DNA of 53,642 nucleotides from positions 1 to 53,642 of the forward strand of contig JAGCHA010000104.1 of assembly GCA_017649325.1 (NCBI GenBank). Direction: 5' to 3'. The position numbers and the translations under genes are program-made. This DNA is from Ruminococcus sp. GTDB taxonomy: Bacteria; Bacillota; Clostridia; Oscillospirales; Ruminococcaceae. Below the pieces are notes generated by a model. It searched no databases and was not told where the DNA came from. It saw only the letters and a list, made by a program, of their open reading frames with translations. Below, piece after piece: positions 1-9,572 of the stretch (position 1 is the first letter of the stretch; each line of letters begins with the position of its first letter).

Positions 1-3000
1 GCAGGCGAGGGCTGGCATATCCAGAAAATCAACGGCTGGTACTACATCTTCGGTATCGCATGGCCTTCGGGTCACGGACGTCTCGAGTTCGTGTACCGCT
101 CAAAGAGCCTCACTGGCAACTGGGAAAGCAAGACAATCCTTGACTCTGGTCTGGGTTCCTACGGAAGCGGATGCGCTCAGGGCGGTATCGTTGATACTCC
201 CGACGGAAAATGGTACGGTCTCCTGTTCCAGGACCACGGCGCTGTCGGACGTATACCTGTTCTCGTTCCCGTAACATGGCAGAACGACTGGCCGATGATG
301 GGCGTTAACGGCAAGGCTCCGATAACTCTCGACCTCGGCACCAGCAAGGGTACCGACGTTGCGGGCGATGACAGCTTCGACTACAGCTCCAACGACCTTG
401 CTCTCGAGTGGTCATGGAACCACAACCCTGATAATACAGCATGGTCTGTTACTGAACGTCCCGGCTGGCTCCGTCTCAAGAACAAGCACACTGCTACTCA
501 CCTGCTCAATGCCCGCAATACTCTGACAATGCGTACAGAGGGTCCTGCGTGCAGCAGCTACATCAAGCTCGACACGAAGAATATGAAGCCCGGCGACTAT
601 GCTGGCCTTTCAGCATTCCAGCTCAAGTACGGCTGTATCGGCGTTCATGTAAACGATGACGGCTCCAAGAAGATATATATGTCTGTTAATACAGGAAACG
701 ATGTTCCGTCAACATCCAACAAGATAGTTGCTGAGCAGAACCTCAACGGCGATGAGGTTTACGTAAAGGTAGATTTCAAGTTTGCTAACATTAACAGTGA
801 CGGAAGCTCATCAAACAACATAGACAAGGCTAACTTCTACTACTCATACGACGGTCAGAACTGGACCAAGCTCGGTCAGGAACTCTCAATGACCTATGAC
901 CTCAAGCTCTTCACAGGCTACCGCAGCGGTATCTACAGCTATGCTACAAAGACCACAGGCGGCTATGCTGATATCGACTTCTTTGAGTACGACCGCCAGA
1001 TGTATAACGGCTGTGACGGCAGCAAGGTCCTCAGCGGAACTCCCGTTGTTATCGAACCTGATGAGAACGGCTACTTCTTCCACAACACTTTCGAGGAGAG
1101 TACAGAGTCATGGACAGGCAGAGGCTCTGCTTCTGTTGAGGCAAGCAGCAAGAGCAAATACGAGGGCAGCAAGGCGCTCTACTGCTCTGGCAGAGAGGCA
1201 TCATGGAACGGCGCTTCACGTACACTCAATACAAAGGCATTCAAGCCCGGCGAAGAGTACAGCTTCAGCGTTGACGTAATGTTCGACGAGGGAAGCTCCG
1301 ATTCACAGCTCTTCCACCTTACTCTCCAGTATACAGATCCGAGCGGTGAGGTTTCATACGACAAGATTTCTTCTGTCGAGGTAACAAAGGGTCAGTGGAC
1401 TCAGCTCTCAAACACCAACTACAAGATGCCCGAGGGCTCAGGTTACCAGTTCTACGTTGAGACTGATGAAGGTTCTGACAGCTTCTACGTTGACGAGGCT
1501 ATCGGCGGCGTTGCAGGCACAAAGGTAGACGGTCCCGCACCTGTTACAACTACAACTACTACAACTACCACAACGACTACGACTACAACAACTACGACCA
1601 CAACTACAACTGCTCCGTCCTCCAAGACCGTCCTCGGCGACGCTATCAAGGATACAAAGGTATCCGTTGCCGACGCAGTTGCTATCCTTCAGTTCGTAGC
1701 AAACAAGGATAAATATAACCTTGATTCACAGGCTCTCGACAACGCTGACGTTTACAACAGAGGCGACGGCGTTACAGCAAGAGACGCTCTCTCAATACAG
1801 AAGCTCGACGCCGGCATTATCGACAAGCTCCCCGAGGGCTACAGCGAAGGCGGCAATGTTACGATTGCACAGGCTGAACAGGTAACTACTACGACTACAA
1901 CTACCGAAGCTACAACTACTACGACCACTACTCCCCCCGCTCCGTCTATCGACCCTCAGAACGAATCGTTCGAGTCAGGCAATGGCAGCTGGGAGGGCAG
2001 AGGCGGCGCTAACGTCTCCTCCGAGAAGAACCATTACTACTCAGGAAACAATTCAGTTAAGATATCAGGCAGGTCCGCTGCTTGGAACGGCTTGAACACC
2101 ACACTCGGCAGCGACTACAAGGCAGGCGGCACTTACAGTTTCTCAGCAGCAGTAATGCAGCCCACAGACTCCGCTCAGGAGATGAAGCTCCAGCTCCAGT
2201 ACACAGACGCTTCAGGCGAGACTGCATATGATAACATCGCAAAGGCTAATGTCAACAGCAAAGAGTGGACAAAGCTCGAGAATACTGCTTACACTATCCC
2301 CGAGGGTGCTACAGACCTCGTATTCTACATTGAGTCTACAGAGGGCACATTCGCATTCTACGTTGACGACGTTCAGTTCGCAGCAGAGGGTACAAAGTCC
2401 TCCGTTACTACAGGCGGCGGTACAGTCGGCGAGATAGCAGTAAGCAACTTCGATTACGACGCTGCGCTCAAGTACAAGGCTGCTCCCGACAGCTACTTCA
2501 AACAGCCAGCTAACCACGGTACCGTTGTTAAGGAAAACTACAACGGCATCAACGGCAACAAGAATATGTACGTTTACCTCCCTTACGGCTATGACAGTTC
2601 CAAGAAGTACAACGTATTCTACCTCATGCACGGCGGTGGAGAGAGCGAGGAAACTTGCTTCAACGACAATAACATCAACATCGATATAATGCTCGATAAC
2701 ATGATAGCAAACGGCGACATCGAGCCGATGATAGTTGTAACTCCTACATTCAACAAGGCTCCTAGCGCTGATGGCGTCTGGGAGGAAATGCGCAAGACCA
2801 TTATCCCCTACGTTGAAGGCAAGTACTCCACTTATGCGGAGAACACCACCGAAGCCGGTCTCAGAGCTTCAAGATATCACCGTGCTTACGGCGGATTTTC
2901 AATGGGCGGCGGCTCTACATGGGCTAACTTCAACAACAACCTTGACATCATCGCTTACTTTATGCCGCTGTCAGGTCACTGCTGGGACGGTGCAGGCAAG

Positions 3001-3267
3001 GTCATAAATTCAGCTAAGAGCTCAGGATTCAAGAAGGACGAGTATTTCGTACTCGCTGCTACAGGTACCGAGGACCTCGCATACGGCAACATGGTACCGA
3101 TGATAAATGAACTCAAAAAGAATACAGATGTATTCACATACACATCTGACTTCTCTCAGGGCAACCTCTACTTCCTCGAAGCTCCCGGAAATGTACACTG
3201 GTGGCCTCAGGTACGTCATTACATCTACGACGCACTCCCCTACTTCTTCCACGAACATCAGGAATAA
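1..3267 (+). CDS. Multimodular cellulosomal GH43 / CBM22 / dockerin / CBM22 / CE1 esterase, 5' truncated by window
   Basis: Secreted xylan-degrading enzyme; the reading frame is open from base 1, so the signal peptide and most of the GH43 beta-propeller lie outside the window. Visible in order: the end of a GH43 domain (to about 330), a GH43-type C-terminal beta-sandwich (about 340-1020, with LEWSWNHNPDNTAWS), a CBM22/CBM4_9-like module (about 1060-1520), a Thr-only linker (1540-1611), a dockerin (about 1621-1840), a second Thr linker (1885-1945), a second CBM22-like module (about 1960-2400) and a CE1 feruloyl/acetyl-xylan esterase domain (about 2440-3267). The esterase nucleophile is the Ser of GFSMGG (codon 2899-2901), and the probable catalytic His is in NVHWW (codon 3196-3198). 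The dockerin would dock it to a scaffoldin, pairing arabinofuranosidase/xylosidase with esterase activity. Very confident for the architecture; exact substrates are inferred from families. Confidence 0.93.
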   Translation, partial: AGEGWHIQKINGWYYIFGIAWPSGHGRLEFVYRSKSLTGNWESKTILDSGLGSYGSGCAQGGIVDTPDGKWYGLLFQDHGAVGRIPVLVPVTWQNDWPMMGVNGKAPITLDLGTSKGTDVAGDDSFDYSSNDLALEWSWNHNPDNTAWSVTERPGWLRLKNKHTATHLLNARNTLTMRTEGPACSSYIKLDTKNMKPGDYAGLSAFQLKYGCIGVHVNDDGSKKIYMSVNTGNDVPSTSNKIVAEQNLNGDEVYVKVDFKFANINSDGSSSNNIDKANFYYSYDGQNWTKLGQELSMTYDLKLFTGYRSGIYSYATKTTGGYADIDFFEYDRQMYNGCDGSKVLSGTPVVIEPDENGYFFHNTFEESTESWTGRGSASVEASSKSKYEGSKALYCSGREASWNGASRTLNTKAFKPGEEYSFSVDVMFDEGSSDSQLFHLTLQYTDPSGEVSYDKISSVEVTKGQWTQLSNTNYKMPEGSGYQFYVETDEGSDSFYVDEAIGGVAGTKVDGPAPVTTTTTTTTTTTTTTTTTTTTTTAPSSKTVLGDAIKDTKVSVADAVAILQFVANKDKYNLDSQALDNADVYNRGDGVTARDALSIQKLDAGIIDKLPEGYSEGGNVTIAQAEQVTTTTTTTEATTTTTTTPPAPSIDPQNESFESGNGSWEGRGGANVSSEKNHYYSGNNSVKISGRSAAWNGLNTTLGSDYKAGGTYSFSAAVMQPTDSAQEMKLQLQYTDASGETAYDNIAKANVNSKEWTKLENTAYTIPEGATDLVFYIESTEGTFAFYVDDVQFAAEGTKSSVTTGGGTVGEIAVSNFDYDAALKYKAAPDSYFKQPANHGTVVKENYNGINGNKNMYVYLPYGYDSSKKYNVFYLMHGGGESEETCFNDNNINIDIMLDNMIANGDIEPMIVVTPTFNKAPSADGVWEEMRKTIIPYVEGKYSTYAENTTEAGLRASRYHRAYGGFSMGGGSTWANFNNNLDIIAYFMPLSGHCWDGAGKVINSAKSSGFKKDEYFVLAATGTEDLAYGNMVPMINELKKNTDVFTYTSDFSQGNLYFLEAPGNVHWWPQVRHYIYDALPYFFHEHQE

Positions 3268-3284
3268 TCTTTTACCTCCCACAA

Positions 3285-3313
3285 GGGACGTTCTTCGGAA
3301 CGTCCCTTTTTTT
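3285..3313 (+). terminator. Intrinsic terminator after the GH43/CE1 gene
   Basis: A 9-bp perfect stem (3285-3293 with 3298-3306) is closed by a TTCG tetraloop and followed by seven T. It starts 18 bases after the stop codon, so transcription of the fibre enzyme should end here. Confidence 0.95.
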
Positions 3314-3492
3314 GCGTAAGTTTGCTGCTATTCCCGCATAATTGCGCTATTAGGAGGAATCCTGCAGGCTGTCTCACGGCACATCCGGAAAAAACGAAAG
3401 ATTCGCACGCACAGCTTGCTATTATCTGAATAATATGTTATTATTATGGTATCATTATATTCCTTATCACAACCAAACAGGAGTGGTCATAC

Positions 3493-6400
3493 ATGAAACA
3501 CAATATCAAATACAGACTTCTCTCCGCAGCGGCAGCTGCCGCTCTGAGCTGCTCGCTCTGCACGAATACTGTACAGGCTCTTGCAGATGAATTCGCTCCG
3601 CAAGCCGTCGACTATACCGACTGCGAACTCGTCGACGTTATCGTCAAGCTCAGCGGAAATGCTGTGCTCGCTGCTCCCGAGGCAAGCGGTCAGGGCGCCG
3701 ACTACATTGAAACAGACGCTGCTCAGTCCGCCGAGGACAGGCTCCGCGCCAGACAGGACAAGGCAGAAGAGCATATCCGCAGGCTCTACCCCGAGCTGAA
3801 GATAAAGCACCGCTTTACGCTTACTGCTAACGGATTCTCATGCTCACTGCCCGAATCGCTTATCTCCGAGATAGAGAGCTACCCGCTCGTTGAAAGCGTC
3901 GTGAAAGTTAAGACCGACATTGCCGCAGAGCCACAGCTCGCGACAGCAACGGAGCTCGGAGGCATTACCGACTACTGCAATAACACCGACTGCACTGGTG
4001 AGGGTGAGGTCATCGCTGTTATCGACACGGAATTCTACACCTCCCACGATATGTTTGCACCGCTCGAAGGCAAGGAGGTCAAATTAGACTCGGAGAGCAT
4101 AGCAGAGATATGCAGCAAGGGAGGCTTTTCGTCAGCTGTCAGCGCGGATAAGGCATACCTCAGCAGCAAAGTACCTTTCGCCTATGACTACAGTGACAGC
4201 ACGCCGTATACCCTCGACGCACGCGACCATTACCACGGTACACACGTCAGCGGAATTGCGGCAGGCAACCGCATAACTGCCCCAAACGGCAGTGAGATAT
4301 CTGGAGTCGCACCTGATGCGCAGCTCCTGATGATGAAAGTCTACGGCGGAGACGGCGGCATTTTCACCGTTACCGATGAAGCGGTAGCTGCTGCTATCGA
4401 GGACGCTGTGAAGCTGAAGGCTGATGTTATCAATATGAGCTTCGGGCGCGTGTATGAATACTATGACCGACTCTTCTACGCGGATTCCATAGAAGCTGCC
4501 GCAAACGCAGGAATCACGCTCTGCGCATCGTCAGGCAATGTCTCTAACGACCGTTTTGGTTACGGGAACCGCCTGACTCCCGAAAACGTCGATACAGGCA
4601 ACATCAGTGAGCCTTCTATCTTCCCGCAGGTATTCTCTGTTGCGTCGGCAGATAATACTGTATCAAACACTAATTCTCTGAAGGCGGGAGAACTGGAACT
4701 CGAATACTGCGAGTGCGGCTCGACATACTGCTGCGAAGTGCTCTCAGACAAGGAATACCCTCTCACTTTCATTGATGAAGACAAGCTTCCGTATATTACG
4801 AGCGAAACTGTCGGCGGTAAGATAGCCGTATACTCGGGAAGCAGCGAAAACTACCTCTATCTTGACAAGATGTGTCTCAATTACGGAGCGGCAGGCATAA
4901 TCATTGCCGACGACTCATGCATCGGCAAGTACGAATCGTATCTTTATACAACATCATTCCCCGTGGCAGTCATTACCAGAGAAGACTGCGCGGCTCTCCG
5001 TGAAAGCGCTGCTGAAACCGTAACTTTTAGCAGCGAATCTGTTCCCGACCGCTTCAATCAAGTCATAAGCGCATACAGTTCCTACGGCGTAGGTACATCG
5101 CTCGATCTCAAACCTGAAATAATGGGCATCGGAGGCAATGTGCTCTCCGCCGACTGCAACAACAAGCTGAGCCGTATGTCGGGTACATCTATGGCTTCTC
5201 CATATATCGCGGGCTGTGCAGCTCTATACGACCAGCTGATGAAAAAGCAGAACGTGAACCTCTTCGGAAAGAAAAGGTCTCAAAGGCTAAAGAGTGTACT
5301 CATGAACTCCGCTGTCCCCTACTCCGACGATGGCATTCCCATGAGCCCGAGACGTCAGGGAGCGGGGCTTGTCGCTCTCGACAAGGCGATAAACGATAAG
5401 GTCATCATGACTGGAGCTTCAGGCAAGGCGGCTATAGAGCTGCACGACGGGCTCGGCTACGAATTCGGTTTCGAGCTGAACATTACCAATATCAGCGCTG
5501 AGGATGTGACATTTACAGGCTCCAATATCACCCTCACTACCGACGGCAGCAAGTATGACGTCTCCATGAAAAAGAAAGTAATATCGGGGCAGACGCTGCT
5601 TTACGCCGATAATGACCTCGACACGGAAATTACTGTCCCCGCAGGAGAAACTGTCACCAAGACCGTTAATGTCAAGCTCCCCCCTGAACAGCTCACCTCT
5701 ATCGGCAGTGTGTTCACGAGCGGCTTTTTCGTGGAGGGCTACATCTCACTCTACAACGCGGAAAACTGCTGCGATATATCCATCCCCCTGCTCGGATTCT
5801 GCGGAGACTGGTGCAAGGTACCGACAATTGATAAGGACAGATATCCACTCCTGACAAAGGTGAGCATGGGCTACAACGAAATGCGCACGGATATAAGCTT
5901 CACCAAAACAGCAGCAATGCTCAGGGATATTGTAAGCAATGATATTTACCTTCTCAACCTAAATCCCGAGAACCCCGCCGGATTCCCGGAATCGTACGAA
6001 TATTCATTCACGGCTGAACAAAAGGAACAGTTCAGGCAGCTCTGCGACGGAGTGACCTATTTCTCTCCGAATAATGACGTTTTCGGCGATTACGTCGGGT
6101 GCTATTACGTTCCCTCGCGCGAAGCCTCATTTACAGGCATTGATCTGTACGACAGCAACGGAAAGCTGTTGTACTCTACCGATACCGATGATCGCAATAG
6201 CTTTGAGACCAAGCTCGCGCTGCCGTCTGCGGATGCTTATTCACTCCCCGACGGCAGATACTCGGGCAGGATAGACTCATATATCCGCTATGGCGACGGA
6301 AAAAACAAAAAGCAAAGCTACTCTGTAGAGCTTGCGATAGATACGACGCCTCCTGAGGTCGAATACGAGGAAGTCTTCGAGGGCAGCAGAAAATACCTGA

Positions 6401-8142
6401 GACTCAAGGCTAATGATACTTCCCTCGACGGAATATACATATTCGGCTCGAAAATAGGTCCTGTGACCGAGGAAAGCAGGGCTGCCTTCAACGCGCTCGG
6501 TCTCACACAAAGAACACTCAGCAACTGCTCTCTCCTCGAGACCGATGAAAGGATCTTCACTAACTATCCTGCTATCTCAACGTCAGAAGAGCTCACCGAC
6601 TTCCAGACCGTACTCACGGGTATGATAAAGCCGAACAACTGCAAATTCTGCGATATTATCCCCGCAGAACCCGATGAGAACGGCGATTTCGTCCTTGATT
6701 ATGATATAACAGGTATGCTCGAATACAGCGTTACCGTCGTTGACCGCGCCCTCAACGAGTACAGTTTCCACTCGGAATCGTCGGGGAACCCTACAGGCTT
6801 CACAGCAGGTGTGTGGAAAGGAGTGGGCGAATCCTATGATTCGTTCTATGAGTTCAGTGACGACGGCAGGGTAATAATGGCTTCTACAGATGATAAGAGC
6901 CGTTGGGGAGCAGGCTATACTATCGAGGGAAACACGTTGATATACGAACAAGCCAACGAACGTCCTATTCATGCAAAGATAAGATGGAGCGGTCCGTACA
7001 ATGCATTCGTCGAATGGGAGGACGGCAGGAACGAAACGCTGATTTATAAGTTCAACAGCACAACCCTTGACGAATTTAATTTCTTCTCCGATATTGAGCT
7101 TGGGGAACTCGCACGCCGCTATTACGCCAGTCTGCACGGCTTCACGCCCGAATATGTAAGAACTTCATTCAGCTCAGAGGACACCACTATCTCCCTCTAT
7201 GTCTACGACTACAAGGAAAGCAATCCCTATACCTACGATGTTTATACTGTCGACCGTGAAACCGCTATAGGCGTCAATATCACAGGTGATCCTGTCGACC
7301 TGAATGAGGTCGCTCGCCCAGATAAGAAGGGTGTATGGAGCGCGTATACAACGACCGTTGACTACGGTATGCCGCGTTATTTCAACTTCACCGAGTTCAA
7401 CGGTGATAAAGGAAAAGGCGTATATGCCTACCAGTCTGACGGCATAGAGCACGAATTTGAATGCGAATTCCAAGATAAAATGATGGTGTTCTCCTTCGAT
7501 TCCTACGAGGACACGGGCAAAGCTTCAAAGTCTGCAATAATCAGCCCGATTTCTGCAAATGAGATAGCGCTGATATGGGACAACGGCTTCTACGAAAAAC
7601 TGAAATATCACTACAATCCCAACGAGATAAGCGATATCGGCTTCATGACAAACGAGACACTTATAGAGCTCGCGCGGAAGCACTTCAGGAGAACCACCGG
7701 TCGCATGCCTGCAAAACTCAAGGTCACATACAACGGCGAGGAAAATACCGCCTTAATAATAATATTCGAGAAAGATGATACTGAAGGCGAGCAATGGACT
7801 GAGACATACACCGTAGATGTAATAACGGGTAAGGGAACAAACGCGGACGGAATTAAGATAAACCTGCTTGACAGCTATCAGTATGCTTATGAGCTCGGAG
7901 ACGTAAACGGCGACGGCAAAATAGATGCTAAGGATTCCTCGGAGATACTAGTGTATTACTCAGAGTTATCCACGGGTAAGGAGGGCGCCCTCTCCCGTGA
8001 CCAACAACAAGCGGCAGACGTCAACGCAGACAGCAGAATTGACGCGAAGGACGCTTCTGCGATACTCGGCTATTATGATTACGTTTCCACGGGAGGCACG
8101 GAAAGTCTCCGCGATCATCTCTCCCCCTCCCCGAAGGGCTAA
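3493..8142 (+). CDS. Secreted subtilisin-like (S8) protease with C-terminal dockerin
   Basis: Predicted extracellular serine endopeptidase of 1549 residues. The start has an AGGAG site and is followed by a signal peptide (Lys/Arg N-region, Ala-rich core, cleavage near VQALA). The catalytic triad is visible: Asp178 in VIDTEF, His248 in HGTHVSG and Ser566 in GTSMASP, with the structural INMSFG segment between. A PA-like insertion (about residues 405-510) lies before the Ser, and an Fn3-like region follows, resembling lactocepin/C5a-peptidase subtilases. Residues about 1107-1460 hold a two-fold internal duplication. The C-terminus (about 1467-1543) is a canonical dockerin with two calcium loops (GDVNGDGKIDAKD and ADVNADSRIDAKD). 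It may process cellulosomal proteins or feed on protein as a docked enzyme. Fold and dockerin are certain; the physiological target is not. Confidence 0.94.
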   Translation: MKHNIKYRLLSAAAAAALSCSLCTNTVQALADEFAPQAVDYTDCELVDVIVKLSGNAVLAAPEASGQGADYIETDAAQSAEDRLRARQDKAEEHIRRLYPELKIKHRFTLTANGFSCSLPESLISEIESYPLVESVVKVKTDIAAEPQLATATELGGITDYCNNTDCTGEGEVIAVIDTEFYTSHDMFAPLEGKEVKLDSESIAEICSKGGFSSAVSADKAYLSSKVPFAYDYSDSTPYTLDARDHYHGTHVSGIAAGNRITAPNGSEISGVAPDAQLLMMKVYGGDGGIFTVTDEAVAAAIEDAVKLKADVINMSFGRVYEYYDRLFYADSIEAAANAGITLCASSGNVSNDRFGYGNRLTPENVDTGNISEPSIFPQVFSVASADNTVSNTNSLKAGELELEYCECGSTYCCEVLSDKEYPLTFIDEDKLPYITSETVGGKIAVYSGSSENYLYLDKMCLNYGAAGIIIADDSCIGKYESYLYTTSFPVAVITREDCAALRESAAETVTFSSESVPDRFNQVISAYSSYGVGTSLDLKPEIMGIGGNVLSADCNNKLSRMSGTSMASPYIAGCAALYDQLMKKQNVNLFGKKRSQRLKSVLMNSAVPYSDDGIPMSPRRQGAGLVALDKAINDKVIMTGASGKAAIELHDGLGYEFGFELNITNISAEDVTFTGSNITLTTDGSKYDVSMKKKVISGQTLLYADNDLDTEITVPAGETVTKTVNVKLPPEQLTSIGSVFTSGFFVEGYISLYNAENCCDISIPLLGFCGDWCKVPTIDKDRYPLLTKVSMGYNEMRTDISFTKTAAMLRDIVSNDIYLLNLNPENPAGFPESYEYSFTAEQKEQFRQLCDGVTYFSPNNDVFGDYVGCYYVPSREASFTGIDLYDSNGKLLYSTDTDDRNSFETKLALPSADAYSLPDGRYSGRIDSYIRYGDGKNKKQSYSVELAIDTTPPEVEYEEVFEGSRKYLRLKANDTSLDGIYIFGSKIGPVTEESRAAFNALGLTQRTLSNCSLLETDERIFTNYPAISTSEELTDFQTVLTGMIKPNNCKFCDIIPAEPDENGDFVLDYDITGMLEYSVTVVDRALNEYSFHSESSGNPTGFTAGVWKGVGESYDSFYEFSDDGRVIMASTDDKSRWGAGYTIEGNTLIYEQANERPIHAKIRWSGPYNAFVEWEDGRNETLIYKFNSTTLDEFNFFSDIELGELARRYYASLHGFTPEYVRTSFSSEDTTISLYVYDYKESNPYTYDVYTVDRETAIGVNITGDPVDLNEVARPDKKGVWSAYTTTVDYGMPRYFNFTEFNGDKGKGVYAYQSDGIEHEFECEFQDKMMVFSFDSYEDTGKASKSAIISPISANEIALIWDNGFYEKLKYHYNPNEISDIGFMTNETLIELARKHFRRTTGRMPAKLKVTYNGEENTALIIIFEKDDTEGEQWTETYTVDVITGKGTNADGIKINLLDSYQYAYELGDVNGDGKIDAKDSSEILVYYSELSTGKEGALSRDQQQAADVNADSRIDAKDASAILGYYDYVSTGGTESLRDHLSPSPKG

Positions 8143-8166
8143 ACAAATACGAAAGGCAGATATCCA

Positions 8167-8964
8167 TTGCAGAATATCATTTTCTTTGACATCGACGGCA
8201 CCCTTATCACCGAGGACGCCCGTCACCTTATACCCGACAGCACCCGCAAAGCTGTCACGCTCGCACGAGAAAACGGCTGTCTCACATTCATAAACACGGG
8301 GCGTACTGCGTTCAATGTGCTCCCGCAGGTGCGCGAACTCGGATTCGACGGGCTCATTTGCGGCTGCGGGACATATATCGAATACCGCGGCGAAGTCCTG
8401 CTGTACAACAGACTCACACAGGAGCACTGCCGCAGAATTGCCAAGTTACTGCGTGAATGCAGGGTAACTCCTGTGTACGAACACAAGGACGGCTACTTCT
8501 TCGACAGGCTCGCTCCGCGCAATGCCGATCTCGAAGACTTTCTCGTCAGCTTTGTCGAGGACGGGATAGACGTCAGCAGGCAGGTAACTTCACCCGAGTT
8601 CATCTTCGACAAGTTCGTGATATGGGAGAATCCCGACTCCGATATGGAGCGCTTCCGCCGCGAGATAGGCTGTGACTACGAGATGATAGACCGCGGTCAC
8701 GGCTTCTGGGAGAATGTTCCGCGCGGTTTCTCGAAAGCTACCGCTATGGATTTCATACTCGACAAACTCGCTATACCGCGCGATAACGCCTATGCCATCG
8801 GTGACAGCATGAACGACCTCCCGATGCTGCAAGCCGTTGAGCACAGTATTGCTATGGGCGGTGCGGAGGTAATCTACCCTTACGTCTCGTACATCACCTC
8901 TCCTATTGAAGAGGACGGGATATACAACGCGCTTTTGCATTTCGGACTCATTCGTCCTGATTGA
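8167..8964 (+). CDS. HAD-superfamily phosphatase, Cof-type (subfamily IIB)
   Basis: Cytosolic phosphohydrolase of 265 residues, probably acting on sugar phosphates or nucleotides. The nucleophile motif is FFDIDGTLI near the N-terminus, and motif IV is GDSMNDLPML near the C-terminus, with the cap domain between, as in Cof/YidA proteins. The chosen start is TTG at 8167, ten bases after AAAGG (8152-8156); no in-frame ATG precedes the DIDGT motif. It starts 24 bases after the subtilase stop with no terminator between, so co-transcription is possible. The specific substrate cannot be read from the sequence. Confidence 0.88.
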   Translation: MQNIIFFDIDGTLITEDARHLIPDSTRKAVTLARENGCLTFINTGRTAFNVLPQVRELGFDGLICGCGTYIEYRGEVLLYNRLTQEHCRRIAKLLRECRVTPVYEHKDGYFFDRLAPRNADLEDFLVSFVEDGIDVSRQVTSPEFIFDKFVIWENPDSDMERFRREIGCDYEMIDRGHGFWENVPRGFSKATAMDFILDKLAIPRDNAYAIGDSMNDLPMLQAVEHSIAMGGAEVIYPYVSYITSPIEEDGIYNALLHFGLIRPD

Positions 8965-8989
8965 CAAACAGGTACAAAAGTGATATACT
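8961..8989 (+). promoter_or_regulatory. Sigma-A promoter for the pncA-like/nadE unit
   Basis: TTGACA (8961-8966), a 17-bp spacer and TATACT (8984-8989). The -35 box overlaps the stop codon of the HAD gene. The transcript should begin near 8996, giving a leader of only about 24 bases. Confidence 0.88.
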
Positions 8990-9019
8990 TTAACCATGAT
9001 AAATCAAGGAGGTACGCTT

Positions 9020-9556
9020 ATGAAAGCACTCATAGTCATAGATATGCAGAACGATTTCACCACAGGTGTTCTCGGTAATCCGCAAACGGCTGCTGTCGTT
9101 AAGAACGTTGCAGCTATGATAAAGAAATTCCGCAAAAACGAACCCGACGGTCTCGTAATCGCTACGCTCGATACACATTTTGAGAATTACTCCGAAACAC
9201 AGGAGGGCAGAAATCTGCCCGTGCCGCACTGTATCAAGGGCTCGAAGGGATGGGAAATAGTCCCCGAGGTAAAAAAAGCGCTCGGAGAGAAATGTAAATA
9301 CGCGGAGAAACTCACATTCGGCTGCTATGCCCTCCCCGATATCATCGGCAAAGACACTCTGGTCGACGAGTTCATCGTCATCGGCGTATGCACTGACATC
9401 TGCGTTATCTCAAACGTTATGATACTCAAAGCTGCCTATCCCGAAGTTCCTGTAAGGGTCATCGCAGACTGCTGCGCTGGAGTATCCCCTGAAAGCCACG
9501 AAAACGCGCTCTCGGCAATGAAGGTTTGCCAAGTTCGCGTTGACGATAAATACTGA
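9020..9556 (+). CDS. pncA: Nicotinamidase / isochorismatase-family cysteine hydrolase
   Basis: Cytosolic amidase of 178 residues, probably converting nicotinamide to nicotinate. The catalytic Asp is in VIDMQNDF, the Lys in EKLTFG and the nucleophilic Cys in GVCTDICV. The nicotinamidase-type metal site is suggested by LDTHFENY and by PHCIKGSKG. ATG 9020 was chosen because a strong AAGGAGG-like site (9005-9012) lies just upstream; an ATG at 8996 lies upstream of that site and probably at the transcription start. It is followed 16 bases later by nadE, which supports an NAD salvage role. The family call is firm; nicotinamidase rather than another isochorismatase-like activity is inferred from the motifs and neighbour. 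Confidence 0.85.
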   Translation: MKALIVIDMQNDFTTGVLGNPQTAAVVKNVAAMIKKFRKNEPDGLVIATLDTHFENYSETQEGRNLPVPHCIKGSKGWEIVPEVKKALGEKCKYAEKLTFGCYALPDIIGKDTLVDEFIVIGVCTDICVISNVMILKAAYPEVPVRVIADCCAGVSPESHENALSAMKVCQVRVDDKY

Positions 9557-9572
9557 TATGGAGGTCACAGCT

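Noticed and set aside
1540-1611. ACA/ACT-rich simple repeat
   Set aside because: It encodes the Thr linker of the fibre enzyme; not an independent repeat element.
3361-3492. Promoter for the subtilase gene
   Set aside because: Only AT-rich candidates with poor -35 boxes or spacing (for example TTGCTA with 19 bp) were seen; not listed as a feature.
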